Positions 43,764-56,602 of a stretch of DNA of 64,000 bases are shown here, in pieces (positions within the stretch are counted from its first letter, which is position 1; every line of letters starts with the position of its first letter). The stretch spans positions 124,001-188,000 of the forward strand of contig JAFEUB010000912.1 of assembly GCA_024529925.1 (NCBI GenBank), given 5' to 3'. Below the pieces are notes generated by a model that was not told where the DNA came from, did no database searches, and worked only from the letters and a program-made list of their open reading frames with translations. Position numbers and translations under genes: made by a program. This DNA is from Ophthalmolycus amberensis (lineage: Eukaryota; Chordata; Actinopteri; Perciformes; Zoarcidae).

Positions 43764-46700
43764 ATGACTACTGTCAACATCACCAGAGACATCCTGCACA
43801 GGCAGATCCGAGTGAGTGAACAAATGGCAGAACATGTTGTGACGAACTCACAATTTGTCTCTCAGATACAGAAGTGATCGAGGTTGGGCTAACCGGAAAA
43901 AAGACTCCTCGACCAAAATTGTTGTTTACATTTTTTGTGTGGATAATTTCTTATGCACTGATGGAGACTTTGACTCGTGTCTTCAGGACAAGAGAGCAGC
44001 CGCCTTCCAAAGGTCCTATCATGTGACTGACCCTTTCATCAAAAGACTTGGACTGGAGGCTGAGCTTCAGGTCAGTGTGACAGCAAGTGTGTGTGTGTGT
44101 GTGTGATCAATATATATGTCTGTGCATTATCATAACTCACAGTTTATACTGTCTGTCTCAACAGGGCCATACTGGCTGTGTGAACTGTTTGGAATGGAAT
44201 GAACAAGGAGAGTAAGTCTTGTAAATTGCACCTTAAGTACAATTACAGTCTCTAACCTCGGATCACTGGCTGCTTTACAACATTAATACAACTATAGTTT
44301 TATCGTTAGGTCTATTACATATCTATAAAGTATTAGGTACACACTGTATATACCATGAAGGCCTATTACGGCCTAAATAAAATGAGTATGCTGTTCTGCA
44401 GCACCACCATGTCTCACTCACTACTCTGTTATGGGATTGGTATGCCTCCCAAAAATTGCTCTTTAAGCAGTTAGTTATTGCCTCACACTTGACACCGTAA
44501 ATGCTCAAAGACGCATTCATTTGAATCACCAAAATAAATGATTTCATTTTTGGGGGGAAAAATGCCAAGAAAAAAACAGCCAGCAATGGATTCAGCTCAT
44601 ACATTTCTAACATCCTAACATGCTTCACAGTGTACGATTTTAAATGGCATTGGTAGTAAAGAGTCTAATCAAATGTAGCTTGACTTGTCCTGGTGATTTT
44701 TTTTGTCTTTTCAGTTTACTGGCCTCGGGCTCAGATGATCAACATGCCATCATCTGGGATCCATTCAGACACAAGAAGCTTACAACTATGCACACGGGTC
44801 ATGCAGCAAATATATTCTCTGTAAAGGTAAGCGGGGGTTGATTGAAAGATTGCTGTATTGAATGGCAAGAGGGAAAGTTGGCTTCATTTCCATACACGTA
44901 GATCATCTAGTCATGATGCAATTCAAATGTATCTGGAAGTCATGTGCTAAAGTCCTCTGCTGGTAAGACACATTGCTCAGCTTCACCGTACTCTTTCTTT
45001 AGTCATCAACAATATCGATCTATAAAAGTGAACTTCCTGTACAATAGGTGGCACTGTTGGCCATTCAATGAGTGTCTTGTTCTTTGATTGAAAGCCGTCT
45101 TTGTACATGTTCGACTATGTTGAAGCCGTTCAAGCCGTTGTGAAACATTTTGTCTGTGCTTATCGATTCATGCTCGTGTTTTTTTGTTTGCCCGTACAGT
45201 TCCTCCCTCACTCGGGGGACAGAATTTTGATAACGGGTGCGGCCGACACAAAGGTCCACGTGCACGACCTGAGTGTGAAGGAAACCATCCATATGTTTTC
45301 TGATCATACAAACAGAGTGAAACGCATTGCCACGGCGCCCATGTGGCCCAACACCTTCTGGAGTGCTGCGGAGGATGGCATCATCAGGTCAGAATGAAAC
45401 CACCGCGTTGTGTTTTTTTAACAAAAGTCAAAAAGATATCCAGTGCCTAATTTAGCTCCAGGTAAAGTGTTTACTTTCTCCTTGTTTACTGCAGACAATA
45501 TGACTTGAGGGAGAGCAGTAAGCGCTCGGAGGTGCTGATTGACCTGACGGAGTTCTGCGGTCAGCTGGTTGAGGCCAAGTGTCTGGCGGTCAACCCACGG
45601 GACAACAACTACATGGCGGTGGGAGCCAACGGGCCTTTTGTTCGCCTTTATGACATCAGGATGATTAACAACTACAGGTTGGTCAAGTGTCTGATGTCAT
45701 TCTATGGTTATAAGTATTCAAGAACAACAACTCAAATGTGGCAAATTCCCCATTCCAGGTGTTGACATGCACACAACTGGGTTTAACCACTTTTTTTTTT
45801 TTTTTTTTCGTTACACAGAAAATCTGTAAATCAGAGCACATCAGCAGCTGTGCACACGTTCTGTGAAAGGGAGAAGCCCATCCCAGACGGAGCTGGGCAG
45901 TATTATGTTGCAGGTGTGATAAATACATTTGTATTCTAATTATATAGCGATGACATGAGGAAATGGTCAGTTTGAAAGCGACTCTGCAGGATGTGGTTGG
46001 ATAACATTACGTTCTGTTGATGCTTCAATGCTCCAGGGCACCTGCCAGTGAAACTCCCAGACTACAATAATCGCCTGAGGGTTCTGGTGGCCACCTACGT
46101 CACCTTCAGCCCCGACGGCACTGAGCTACTAGTTAACATGGGCGGGGAACAGGTGATGCTTCTCAGAACAAACAAGCAGTGGTGAGAGGAGTTATTTATT
46201 TCCGCTTCAGCGTTTAAACATTTGTTTGTCTTTATGGTTCTTCCAGGTGTATCTGTTTGACTTGACATTTAAACAGAAGCCATACACCTTCTTACTTCCC
46301 AAAAAGTGCCAGTCATCAACAGGTAGGTCTGTGCGTTATACATTCACAGCAGAGCTTGAATGGTGCCTCATAAAGACACACAAAGTACCGTATCTCTAGA
46401 CGTGTTTGTGGTTTCTGAAAACTTTGGCTTCCTTAGGAGACGTACAGAACGGAAAGACAACCAATGGCGTCTCAAACGGAATTTTCTTGCCAACCAGCAA
46501 TATTCGAATTGCCGGAAGCAAGATGCGTTCGAGGTTCGTCTGTTCACCCTGTCAGTGATCGTTTTTTCTACATCGATTGGCAGTTTGAAGGTCTGAGCAT
46601 GCACACACTTGAGTTATGTTTCCTCTGCTCTCCGTTTCTTTTTAGTTCTACTGAGCTCCCCGCTCACTTAGAGACGATAAAGCAACAAGCTAATGACGCA

Positions 46701-48263
46701 TTTGCACGTCAGCAGTGGACGCAGGCTATCCAGCTGTACAGTTTAGGCATTCATCAGGCCAGCTGCAACGCCATGCTGTACGGGAACCGGGCAGCAGCGT
46801 ACATGAAACGCAAGTGGTAAGCCTCTTTGCATCACTACACGGAGATGATCACCTTCTGAACGCCGTTATCAAAAGCAGTTATCACGTGTTTGTTTACGCG
46901 TGTGATTCGCAGGGACGGAGACCATTATGACGCCCTTAGGGACTGCCTGAAGGCTCTGACTCTAAACCCTGGTCATCTGAAGGCTCATTTCAGGCTGGCA
47001 CGCTGTCTGTTTGAGCTGAAGTATGTGTCTGAAGCTCTCGAGTGTCTCGATGATTTCAAAGGAAAGTTTCCAGAGCAGGCGCAGAGTAGTGCCTGTGATT
47101 CCTTGGATAAAGATATCAAGGCGGCTCTCTTCACCAAGACGGAAACAGGTAGAAAAGAGTGAACTGGTGCTCGGCTGATTTGTTGTTAGTTTTCTTGCAT
47201 ATCAAGAGTAACAGAAAGCTTTTGTTTATTTGTAAAAGTAACTGATCGACTTTGTGGTAATAAGTCTGATTTGTTTTCTTTACGCCCTCACCAGTAGAAG
47301 ATAAGAAGGCCAACAGCTCCATTCGATTCCACTCCTTCAAACGTAAGGAGTCCATCCCTGAAGATGAGTTGGTGCTGAGAGAGCGCAGCTTTGACTACAA
47401 GCACAGATACTGTGGTCACTGCAACACCACCACCGACATCAAAGAGGCCAACTTCTTTGGATGGTCAGTAGGTCTCACTCAGTCACGAGCTCTGTAGCTA
47501 AAGACCGAGATCAGTAAAGCTGCAGGGGAGAATAAGTAGAGCAAAAACGTCCTGTGAAAAGTAGCTTCCATTCATAAATATAGTCTCTAGGAAACTGTAG
47601 AGACCAGGTTTTGTTTTTCCAAATGTGATTACGACGATGTGTCCCATGAACATGGCTCGTCAGGCAAGTCTGTGTGGTTTCTCTTTCTCTACAGCAAAGG
47701 CCAGTACATTGTCAGCGGCTCGGACGACGGCTCCTTCTTCATCTGGGAAAAGGAGACCACCAATCTGGTGAGGATCCTGCAGGGGGATGAGTCCATAGTC
47801 AACTGCCTGCAGCCCCACCCCAACTACTGCTTCCTGGCTACGAGTGGTATCGACCCTGTGGTTCGATTGTGGAACCCTAGACCAGAGGTAAACAACTCAA
47901 ACGGATTCATAAATGCATTTTGTCATATTTTGACAAAACCTGGGGCACAACCGCGCGTGTGTCATGATTTCATTACACAATTCCAAAATCACCATTACAG
48001 CTGATTCTGTCTCCCTTTCTTCCCGTGCCACTTTCTCCTCCCCTCTACTGCGCTCTACAACACAGACGGAGACTGAGAACGGGCGAGTGGTGGAGGACAT
48101 GGAGAGCGCTGCTCAGGCGAACCAGCGGCGCATGAACGCCGATCCCCTGGAGGTGATGCTGCTCAACATGGGCTATCGCATCACAGGCCTGCGTGGCGTC
48201 GGCCCGGATGGCTCGGATGACGAAGACAGCTCAGAGGGACAAGTGCAGTGTCGGCCAAGCTAA
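43764..48263 (+). CDS. wdtc1: WD and tetratricopeptide repeats protein 1
   Basis: CUL4-DDB1 ubiquitin-ligase substrate receptor (DCAF9); the orthologue of fly adipose, a negative regulator of fat storage. Fifteen exons: 43764-43811, 43987-44070, 44165-44211, 44715-44826, 45200-45387, 45495-45677, 45819-45913, 46037-46152, 46247-46322, 46437-46533, 46646-46816, 46913-47148, 47295-47463, 47695-47887 and 48066-48263. They total 2013 nt (670 residues; human 677). Order: N-terminal WD40 repeats (GHTGCVNCLEWNEQG, ASGSDDQHAIIWDP, LITGAADTKVHVHDL, SAAEDGIIRQYDL), a variable linker, TPRs (QQANDAFARQQWTQAIQLYS; YGNRAAAYMKRKW; LKAHFRLARCLFELK), the CGHCNTTTDIKEANFFG segment, then C-terminal WD40s (SGSDDGSFFIWEKET, LATSGIDPVVRLWNP). 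It ends with the SDDEDSSEGQVQCRPS tail. ATG 43764 has a Kozak-like ACC before it. Confidence 0.97.
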
Positions 48264-49202
48264 GCAAACTGTCCGCCATTCTAGAGCATGGCTGTAGGAA
48301 GCGAAGCTCTCTCCCAGCTCCCGTTTGAATCTTTATTTCCCCCCCCCCCCCCCCCCCTCCCCCCCAATCTGACAGAAACATTGAGTGAATGCCATGTCAC
48401 ATCTCTGCACTATGCATCGCCCTCCCCTGTACAAAGAGAGGACTGGTGGAGACCACTTTGGAATTCATGGAGGGTGGAGAAGACACCCATCTCGCCCCCT
48501 TCAAAGCACCAACCTCAGCCTCTCCCTCCACAGGGGGGGGGGGGCACCTTTTGAGGAGAGCACCTTCCACGTCACTCCCCAGTTTCTCACGAAGAAGAAG
48601 GAGGAGTTCGGCACTTATGCCTCCTCAGGTTTACGTTGGAGAGACGCACAAACGCGCCTGCGCTCGGACGACCTGTTTTCAGGCCGGTGCGGCCACACAG
48701 TCGCAGCGTCGTCCACGGAGGATCGGATCGCAGACTAGAAGACGGTGCTTTGTCGCATCTCCTGTCAGCTCTACAGTCGGAGCTCAGAGTCTTAGGGCCC
48801 GCTCACATCAGAAAGGCTGCACACCCCCGAGTCATTAATTCTGAGTTAGACGGTCATGTTTTCAGTGTTTATGTTTTGGAGTTTTGTTCACAGGAAGCCT
48901 AGACTTAATTGTTGCTCCAGTGAAATGTATTTATAAGCCCGATTTAGTTTATATCTGTCAGAAGGAACAAGTGGTTTCTTCTGCCAAAGGTTGTCATTTC
49001 AATGGCCAAGGATTAATGTCTGCTTTCTTTGTTTCCTTGAAACATACTTTTGCCATACTGTACTCCTTTTAGCCAAAAGGTTTTACTACAATAGATTGTT
49101 GACAAGGTCATCAAGATATCTAAAGAGAAAACATTTGTTTAAAAAAAGAAAAGAAAACAGAAAAAAATACTTTCTAATACATTTTTTTTTGTTATAAATA
49201 AA
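48264..49202 (+). other. wdtc1: wdtc1 3' UTR
   Basis: Starts after the stop and carries a long poly-C block (around 48341-48366) and a GC-rich first half. It ends at AATAAA 49197-49202. Several overlapping open frames here are by-products of base composition. Confidence 0.75.
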
Positions 49203-49924
49203 GTCCTATTAATTGCAAATGTTGTTTGGCAAATTTATTTTAAATTTTTCGTGGCTAGCTAGCTAGCTGCGTGGCTCGAGCAATAGTCCTCTGCTGCAGT
49301 CAGGTGTTGAGTCCTGCTTGCATGAGGCTTCTCTGCCTAGTTTTAGGCACAAAAGGACACAGAGCCATCTATCTGTTGCTCAGAGAACAGTTCATTGGGT
49401 CTTCTTTGCCCCAAAATAGGGTCAAGATTATGTAAACTGTCCTCAACCACATGCAACACTCGGCTTCCATGTGTTTTCCTTTGTTTATTAATTTGAGTTG
49501 TTTTTCTTTGAGGAATCCTATGATAACCTTTTGTTGCAAACAAAGTAAAGAATAAAAGTATGGAACACCGTGCCTGTATTGTCTTACTTTCCTTTTTTTT
49601 TTAAATGATCATACAAATGATTCATTGTTTGTCCTTGTATGTGTAACAGTTACACAACAGATACAGCAGTACTGACACATTATTAACTAGGCTGGAGAGA
49701 TGTACCGTAGGTGAGACTCTCTGATACCCTGCTCCTTCATCAGTGTCTGCTCTGCTCCCTGCTTTTGCTGACTATTGGGCAACAAATATGAGGAGAGTCC
49801 ATGAGTAGTTAGGAGTGCATCTTCTGCCCCATATACTGCGCAGTAATGAGGTGACCCAGCTTTGGTAGTAGTGTGTTGGTAGTGTGTTGTATAGTGTGTT
49901 GGTAGTAGTCCAACACACAGCACC
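49203..49924. other. intergenic, wdtc1 to LINE
   Basis: AT-rich, no gene supported. The last 60 bp has direct repeats of GTGTGTTGGTAGT just before the LINE-like sequence starts. Confidence 0.4.
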
Positions 49925-51689
49925 CCACCCCCCAGAGTGTCCCTCAACCAAGTGAGGAATGAACTGAGGAGGATCAAGGCGAGGAAGGCCACGGGTCCAG
50001 ACGGCATCAGCTCAAGGCTCCTCAAATCCTGCGCAGACCAGCTGTGCGGGATAGCGGAGCACATATTCAACTTGAGCTTGAGGCTGGGGAAAGTACCACA
50101 GCTATGGAAGACATCCTGCGTGGTACCGGTACCAAAGAACCCGCGGCCCAAGGACCTCAACAGCTACAGGCCGGTGGCGTTGACATCCCACCTGATGAAG
50201 ACCCTGGAGAGGCTGGTCCTTGCCCATCTCCGCCCTCTGGTGAGTTCATCCCTGGACCCACTTCAGTTCGCCTACCAGTCCGGCATCGGGGTGGATGACG
50301 CCGTCATCTTCCTGCTGCAGAGATGCCTCTCTCACCTGGAAAAGGCTGGAAGCACTGTGAGAGTCATGTTCTACGACTTCTCCAGTGCCTTCAACACCAT
50401 CCAGCCTTTGCTTCTGAGGGACAAGCTGGAGCAGACCGGGGTGGACCACCACCTCACTGCATGGATCCTGGACTACCTCACCAACCGTCCACAGTATGTG
50501 CGGATACGGGAGTGTGAGTCAGATCGGGTGTCCTGCAGCACAGGGGCCCCACAGGGAACCGTTCTAGCTCCATTCCTCTTCTCCATTTACACCTCGGACT
50601 TCAAACACAACTCTGCAAACTGCCACCTGCAAAAGTTCTCTGACGACTCTGCAATTGTCGGCCTCATCTCCGCCGATGATGACAGAGAATACAGGGAACT
50701 AAACCAAGACTTTTTAGGATGGTGCCAGCGGAACCGCCTCCACATCAACTCCAGCAAGACCAAGGAGCTGGTGGTGGACTTCCGCCGGGGTAAACGCCCT
50801 CCTCCGACACCGGTGAGCATCCAGGGACTGGACATTGAGGTCGTGAAGTCGTATAAGTACCTGGGTGTTCACTTGAACAATAAACTGGACTGGACTGACC
50901 ACGCTCACGCTCTTTATAAAAAAGGACAGAGCAGACTCTTTCTGCTGAGGAGACTGAGGTCTTTTGGGGTGCAGGGAGCACTCCTGAAGACCTTCTTCGA
51001 CTCCGTGGTGGCATCAGCCATCTTCTATGGAGTGGTCTTCTGGAACAGCAGCATCGCGGCAGCTGACAGGAGGAGACTGGACAAACTGGTGAGGAAGGCC
51101 AGCAGCGTGCTGGGATGTCCACTGGATACTGTGGAGGTGGTGGGAGACAGGAGGATGATGGCGAAGCTCTCATCCCTGATGAGCCACGCCTCCCACCCCA
51201 TGCAGGACACTCTGGCAGCTCTGCACAGCTCCTTCAGTCACCGGCTGATTCACCCCCGGTGTCTGAGGGAGAGGTACCGCAAGTCCTTTCTCCCCGCTGC
51301 TGTCAGGCTGCACAACAAACTGCTCTCGGTGGACCACTAACACACTGAACACTTGAACACGAACACTTTGCACACACTGAACACTTTAATTCATTCACCT
51401 GGTGCAATATCTCATCTAATCCGTGCAATATCCAATACGTTTTAAGTATTTACCTGATCCGCCTGTATATTCTGTATATTCTGTATATTCTGTATATACT
51501 GGCATATTTAGTATATCTAATACTCTTCTTACTGTCTTATTTTATTACTGTTCTACTGTTTACTGTTTAGTTTATTATATTACTTGATTTTTATCTTTAT
51601 TTTTATTACTTGTGAGCAATGCTGCTGTAATCCTGTAATTTCCCCACTGAGGGACTAATAAAGGATTATCTTATCTTATCTTATCTTAG
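49925..51689 (+). mobile_element. 5'-truncated LINE (CR1/L2/Rex-like) with intact RT frame
   Basis: A frame at 49937-51340 (467 residues from an internal Met) is a non-LTR reverse transcriptase. Motifs in order: KATGPDGIS, YRPVALT, FYDFSSAFNTI, GAPQGTVLAP, the catalytic FSDD (residues 234-237, 50636-50647), KTKELVVDFR and YKYLGVHL. The C-terminal region matches fish LINEs. The endonuclease half is missing, so the copy is 5'-truncated at about 49.925 kb. The 3' end is ACTAATAAAGGATTATC followed by TCTTA repeats (51664-51688), a short tandem tail typical of L2/CR1-type elements. The RT frame has no stop or shift, suggesting recent activity. The exact clade cannot be set by eye. Confidence 0.9.
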
Positions 51690-52079
51690 TGGTGTTTACA
51701 GTGATAAAGCTCATGGCCGACCGAGCCAAAAACAACACATGAACACATTCAACATTATAAAGTAGCCATTTATACTGTGTTCCTTGCAGTAATAACTCAT
51801 TGCTCTTGTCCTTGGCGCAGTTCATATGTCTTTATGAATAATCATACAACAAATAGCCTAATTTGAAATGCTTAAAACCTCGCTGTACTTCTTAAACCTG
51901 CTCACATGGTAAACAAGTACGCACAAATAAACCGCGTTGCGTTCACGGACCGAGGGTTGGTGTTGCGTTCACTGACCGACAGCTGGTTCTGCTGCGGAGG
52001 CTTCGACTGGCCGCTGCCGCTCCCACGCCGCCTGGCGCCGGCTCCGCGTCACTGCCGTCTCGTGTCACTCCAGGCAGTG
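51690..52079 (+). promoter_or_regulatory. tmem222: tmem222 5' flank and leader
   Basis: GC-rich from about 51.95 kb. An ATG at 51906 is in frame with tmem222 with no stop between, so a longer N-terminus is possible. Confidence 0.4.
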
Positions 52080-54021
52080 ATGGCGGAGGTGGACGAGACC
52101 GAGATCATGATGAACTACCACGGAGACTTCTTGAAAGGCGACAAGAAAGACAGCCGCTACCCGTACTGCATTGTCTGGACGCCTATTCCTATTTTATCGT
52201 AAGAAGCTAACACGTGTTGTTGTTCTTGCAGGCTTAGCGTGGGATGTTACAGCATTGTTGTTATTTTTGCTGACGTCAAATGAAGTGAAGCAGGTTTATG
52301 TTAGCCGCTGGTTGAACCTCGTGTTATCTATTGCCTTTCAGTAAATGACTGCATTGAATGTACTCGTTTGTAATGTATTGTATGTGTATTGTGATTCACA
52401 ATAAAGGGATATCGATGCATTGCTATCTGTTGGTTGCATCCTGCAGGTGGGTGCTCCCCTTCATCGGTCACATGGGTATATGCACCTCCAATGGAATCAT
52501 AAGAGATTTTGCAGGATCATACTTTGTCTCGGTGAGTACTGTTTTTTTGTTTTGTTGCTGTTTTTAAAAACTTAAATGATATGCAATTATTACCAACGAA
52601 CATAGTTTATTCTCATGTATCAGACGAGAGATGAGAGAACCTTCAATCTGAGATGTCATGCTGACGTGCAGAGTAGAGCTGCTGAATTGTTAATGAATGG
52701 GAGTTGCAGCCATGGCTGAATTCCACAATAACTTCAAGCATAGATGTATGATTTATTGAATAACTCAAAATGTGTTGTTTTTTCAGGAAGACAACATGGG
52801 CTTTGGTAAACCAACAAAGTAAGTATTGATCAATATATCGTGTAATAATTGTAATTTACACCTCATCACACCGTTAAGTGAATGCATTGGTTAATAATAT
52901 TGCAGGTATTGGAGGCTTGATGTGGACAAAGTTTGTGGCAATGGTGCTGCTACATGGGACAAAGCAGTGCATGACGCCTCTGAGGAGTACAAATGTAGGC
53001 CGGTAAGACGATATTTAGCACGTTTGACGCACGTATTTCTGCATCATTAGTCATATTGTAATCATGACTTCTTTTTCTGTTTTGTTGAAGCACAATCTGT
53101 GCTTAGATAACTGCCATTCCCACGTTGCCATGGCCCTCAACCTTATGCACTACGACAACAGCACGTCTTGGAACATGATGAACCTGTGCGCGCTGTCTCT
53201 TCTTCGTGGAAAACATGTGAAGTAAGTATTTGTAACACCGTGAAGAACTGTTCGCATATAGAACCCAGACACACTTCCAGGTTAGCATCTCATAGAGTAT
53301 AATATTTAATCTGTCTCTCTGTTCACGCATGATAGTGGGCTCTTCTCTTTGGATGGGGACATTTTATTGTGGAAAGATAGCGACACGGGTAGGGTTCGTC
53401 TTCCAGGACAGACGGACATGCAGAAGGTGACGTAAACACAAAGAAGACAGAAGAAGCAGTCGTAGAGTCGCACGCAAGCAGAGGGAAAATATGGTTGCCA
53501 AACACACCTGAAGCATCTTGATCACTAACATGCACACAGTGGTTTTACGTTGCTCTGCTGCTGGATGCTAGTGAGCATTACGAGACATATGGCTTTGAGA
53601 ACCCCTCATTATTCTCCTCTGACCCACATTGAGACTCCGCTGTTTGTGCTGCCTCTGCACATACACTCCCAGCAGTCTTTTATACAGAAGGGGAGTCGTG
53701 TAATTCATCACTGACAGCGGCGCTCCCCCTGTGGCTCCACCCGGTGGGGCTCCCTGCTGGGTGGAAAGGACAGCAGGATGCAGGCTGGGGTGCGTTCACG
53801 GGTGGAGAGAGAGGAGCTGTGGGCCTCGGGGAGTAAAGAGATTGGACCATGTGATACTCCAACACACCTCACATGTCCTGGTCTGTCGTGTTAATGATTA
53901 CTCTTAACATGTTCCCCTCTCTGTATCCTCCAGCTGGGCTGCGTTCCTCAAGACCTGGCTGCCCTTCTTCATGCTCTGCGGAGTCCTCGGCACGTTCATC
54001 CTAACGTTCAACCTCCAGTAG
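52080..54021 (+). CDS. tmem222: transmembrane protein 222 (DUF778 family)
   Basis: Multi-pass membrane protein of the DUF778 family with no settled biochemical role; human loss causes a neurodevelopmental disorder. Six exons: 52080-52198, 52447-52531, 52787-52818, 52906-53002, 53091-53221 and 53934-54021. They total 552 nt (183 residues; human 208). Family signatures: YPYCIVWTPIPILSW; PFIGHMGICTS; IRDFAGSYFVSEDNMGFGKP; the conserved AVHDASEEY; the Cys/His-rich HNLCLDNCHSHVA; LNLMHYDNSTSWNM; and a C-terminal hydrophobic segment (FLKTWLPFFMLCGVLGTFILTF). Start MAEVDETE was chosen by family resemblance; an in-frame ATG 58 codons upstream exists. It lies next to wdtc1 as in human 1p36.11. Confidence 0.95.
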
Positions 54022-55136
54022 TGGAGCGAGAAGTTCAACGGGATGACTCACAGACTTTGGTTATACTCTATATATTGTTATTGTCTGTTGACATGTACTT
54101 GTACAGAACATTACAAATGAAGGACTTTGTTGTGTGTTGGTGATGTGGGGAGGGCATTTAAGGGCAAACCCTTGTTCAGTTTTGAAATCAAAATGATGTT
54201 TTAATGGTGAATAAGCTTAAAAATTCACCATCACTGATTTTCACACAGTGGGTTCCGTGCTTCTGTTTTGCTTATTAAGAATTATACGAGTATTACGCCA
54301 CAGTGGAGCAATACTGTTTAATCCAGAGATGTACTTTTTTCCAAGAATAGCAGTGATGAATGTGTTTCCGCGCTGGCTAATGTACATTTCACTAATTAAT
54401 CACTACCGAATGGATCAAGATATCTTAATGCTGAAAGTATTCATCAATTATTCGTCCACGAGATATGAGCCGCTACCAAAGATAGAAATGATTTAGGACG
54501 CGCATGTGAAAAATGCCCTCCTTCATTCAATCCTCTCTACTCTGGTGTATAAAGACAAACGTGTGCAGTGTTTTCTTGAACATAAGTGCATCATTTGTTT
54601 CTCTCCAGTCAGTATTTAAATGCGTTGTAACTGTGAATCCCAATGTTGGAATGTTACGAAACCTCTAATTATGAACAATACTACATTACATTATGGATTA
54701 TTTATTTCACTGTTTTGTTTTTGATGCTATGTACCCAAAAGAGTGTTATTAGTTATTGTATGAGTTTGATGTTTCTGTAACCTTATTGGTGGCTGTGCTG
54801 TAAAGCTGAAGTCTCCCCTGGCAGACTGGTGTAGGTCACAGGCTGTGGATGCCCTAATCGTCCTCTGCACCTTTAAGGGAACCACGTAACTTTTTCATCC
54901 AGCAGACTCTGCCTGATATGAACTACCATCAATTTACGGGAACCTTTATTTCCAGAGAGGAGCAGATGAGGAGGGGTTTCATGCTGGAGCTCTCTTTGTC
55001 GCCTCTGCAGCTATTGCTTCGTTAGTAATAAGAAAAGCTCTGTTTAAAATTTGGCTTGTTAATTCACATGGAGTGAGTTTGCTTTTTTCTGCTGTCAGAT
55101 ATTTAATCTGAATGTTGAATTGAGTATAATTTAGAG
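54022..55136. other. tmem222 3' UTR and intergenic
   Basis: No coding feature supported. The tmem222 3' end is not fixed, as no clean AATAAA follows closely. The final ~150 bp is the leader of the next gene. Confidence 0.35.
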
Positions 55137-56602
55137 ATGTGTCTTTTTGCTGTCTGGGTGGTTTTGGGAGTGCTTCTCTGTGCACCGCACCAGTGCTTAG
55201 AGTGTCCTTTTGGCTGCGAGTGTTTTCCTGTCACTCGCACAGTAAAATGTGTTTCTAAGGATCTGCTCACAGTGCCACAAAGTATTCCAGGCTATGCTAA
55301 GACTGTCATCATCACGGGAAATAATATACACCAGATTGGACCTGATTCCTTTACAGATATGGAGAATGTCACCAACATCATTTTAAGCAATAACAGGTGA
55401 GAATGTCTGTCTTTTTTTTTGTTTCATTCATGTATATTGAGCCATATTTGGATAATATGACAAACTTTCTTTATGTGTATCTAATAAATACCCCAAATAA
55501 TGTTTATTTCTCTGAATGCTTTTTAAAATTAGTTTACTCTGGCAGTACTACAGTGAGTTGTGTCCAAGCATGGAAGTACTGCTAAATGTCTCAGGACAGA
55601 TGTTACAGTGTTCGTCATCTTCACAGGATTACAGCGATGGCGTCCCACAGCTTCTCTGCCCTCATCAACATGCGCTTCCTGGACCTCAGTGAGAACCAAC
55701 TGGCCCTCATTCACCCCGAAGCTCTCAGCATACCTGGTGGTCCCCTTCAGGAGCTCAACCTGAGCCGCTCGCTGCACAACTTCACCGCCCTGACGGACCT
55801 CGCCACGGCTCTGCGCTGGGGTGATCTCAGGGGGCTCCTCCGCCTCGACCTCTCTGGGAACCACCTCGCCCTGCTGCCCCCTGGGATGTTCTCCCACCTT
55901 CCCGACGTGCAGCAGCTCTTCCTCGCCAACAACTCTCTGGTGGCTGTCTACGGCGGAACCTTCTCTGGTATGAACCGCCTGGAGCTGCTGGACCTTACGG
56001 CCAACGTCTTCAGTACATTCGGGGCTGATGCTCTACAGGAGCTGGAGAAGCTTGGGAACATCAGAATCCTTCTTGGGGACAACCCTTACACCTGCTCCTG
56101 CGAGATCAGTCATTTTGTGGCCTGGCTGAATGAATCGAGAGCTCAGGTGGACATGGATGCTGTAAGGTGCGCCTCACCAGTAGGGCTTAGTGACACCCAG
56201 CTGCGAGGGCTCGGCGTCCATGCCATTGGATGTGTTGATCCAGTCCAAGCAGAGGTGGCTGACCTCACCCTGCAGACATCCTATGTCTTCCTCGGGCTGG
56301 TGCTGGGGTTTGTGGGCATGGTCTTTCTCTTTGTGCTCTACCTGAATCGCAAAGGTATGAAGAAGTGGATCATTGAAATGAGAGACGCATGTCGGGATGT
56401 CCTGGAGGGATATCGCTACCGATTCGAGATTGACTCGGACCCTCGCCGGCTGGGGCACAGCTCTGCAGAGAACGGTGGCAGCCGGGCGCGAGGGAATTTA
56501 GGATTAGCGCTGCCACGTGACACTTGTATTGTCAAGCTTCCTGCAGACACACAGGTCAAACAGCTGACAATCTCTTCCGCCTGTGAACCTATGACCTCCT
56601 AA
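55137..56602 (+). CDS. trophoblast glycoprotein (5T4)-like leucine-rich repeat protein
   Basis: Type I membrane LRR protein of the TPBG/TPBGL (Wnt-activated inhibitory factor) family, which dampens Wnt/beta-catenin signalling. Two coding exons: 55137-55396 and 55627-56602, 1236 nt, 411 residues (human TPBG 420). Signal peptide (MCLFAVWVVLGVLLC); LRRNT with CPFGCECF...VKC; about six LRRs (MRFLDLSENQLALI, LRLDLSGNHLALLPPGMF, VQQLFLANNSL, LELLDLTANVF); LRRCT with NPYTCSCEI...VRCASP...GC; a membrane span (SYVFLGLVLGFVGMVFLFVLYL); then the hallmark LNRKGMKKWIIEMRDACRD..EGYRYRFEIDSDPR. Mammalian TPBG codes in one exon, whereas this copy is split after residue 86. The tail continues about 50 residues past the point where TPBG usually ends. 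The TPBG paralogue is not resolved, so no symbol is given. Confidence 0.88.

Noticed and set aside
48288..48902. Overlapping frames of up to 149 codons after wdtc1
   Set aside because: They lie in the wdtc1 3' UTR, overlap each other in three frames and arise from GC- and C-rich composition.
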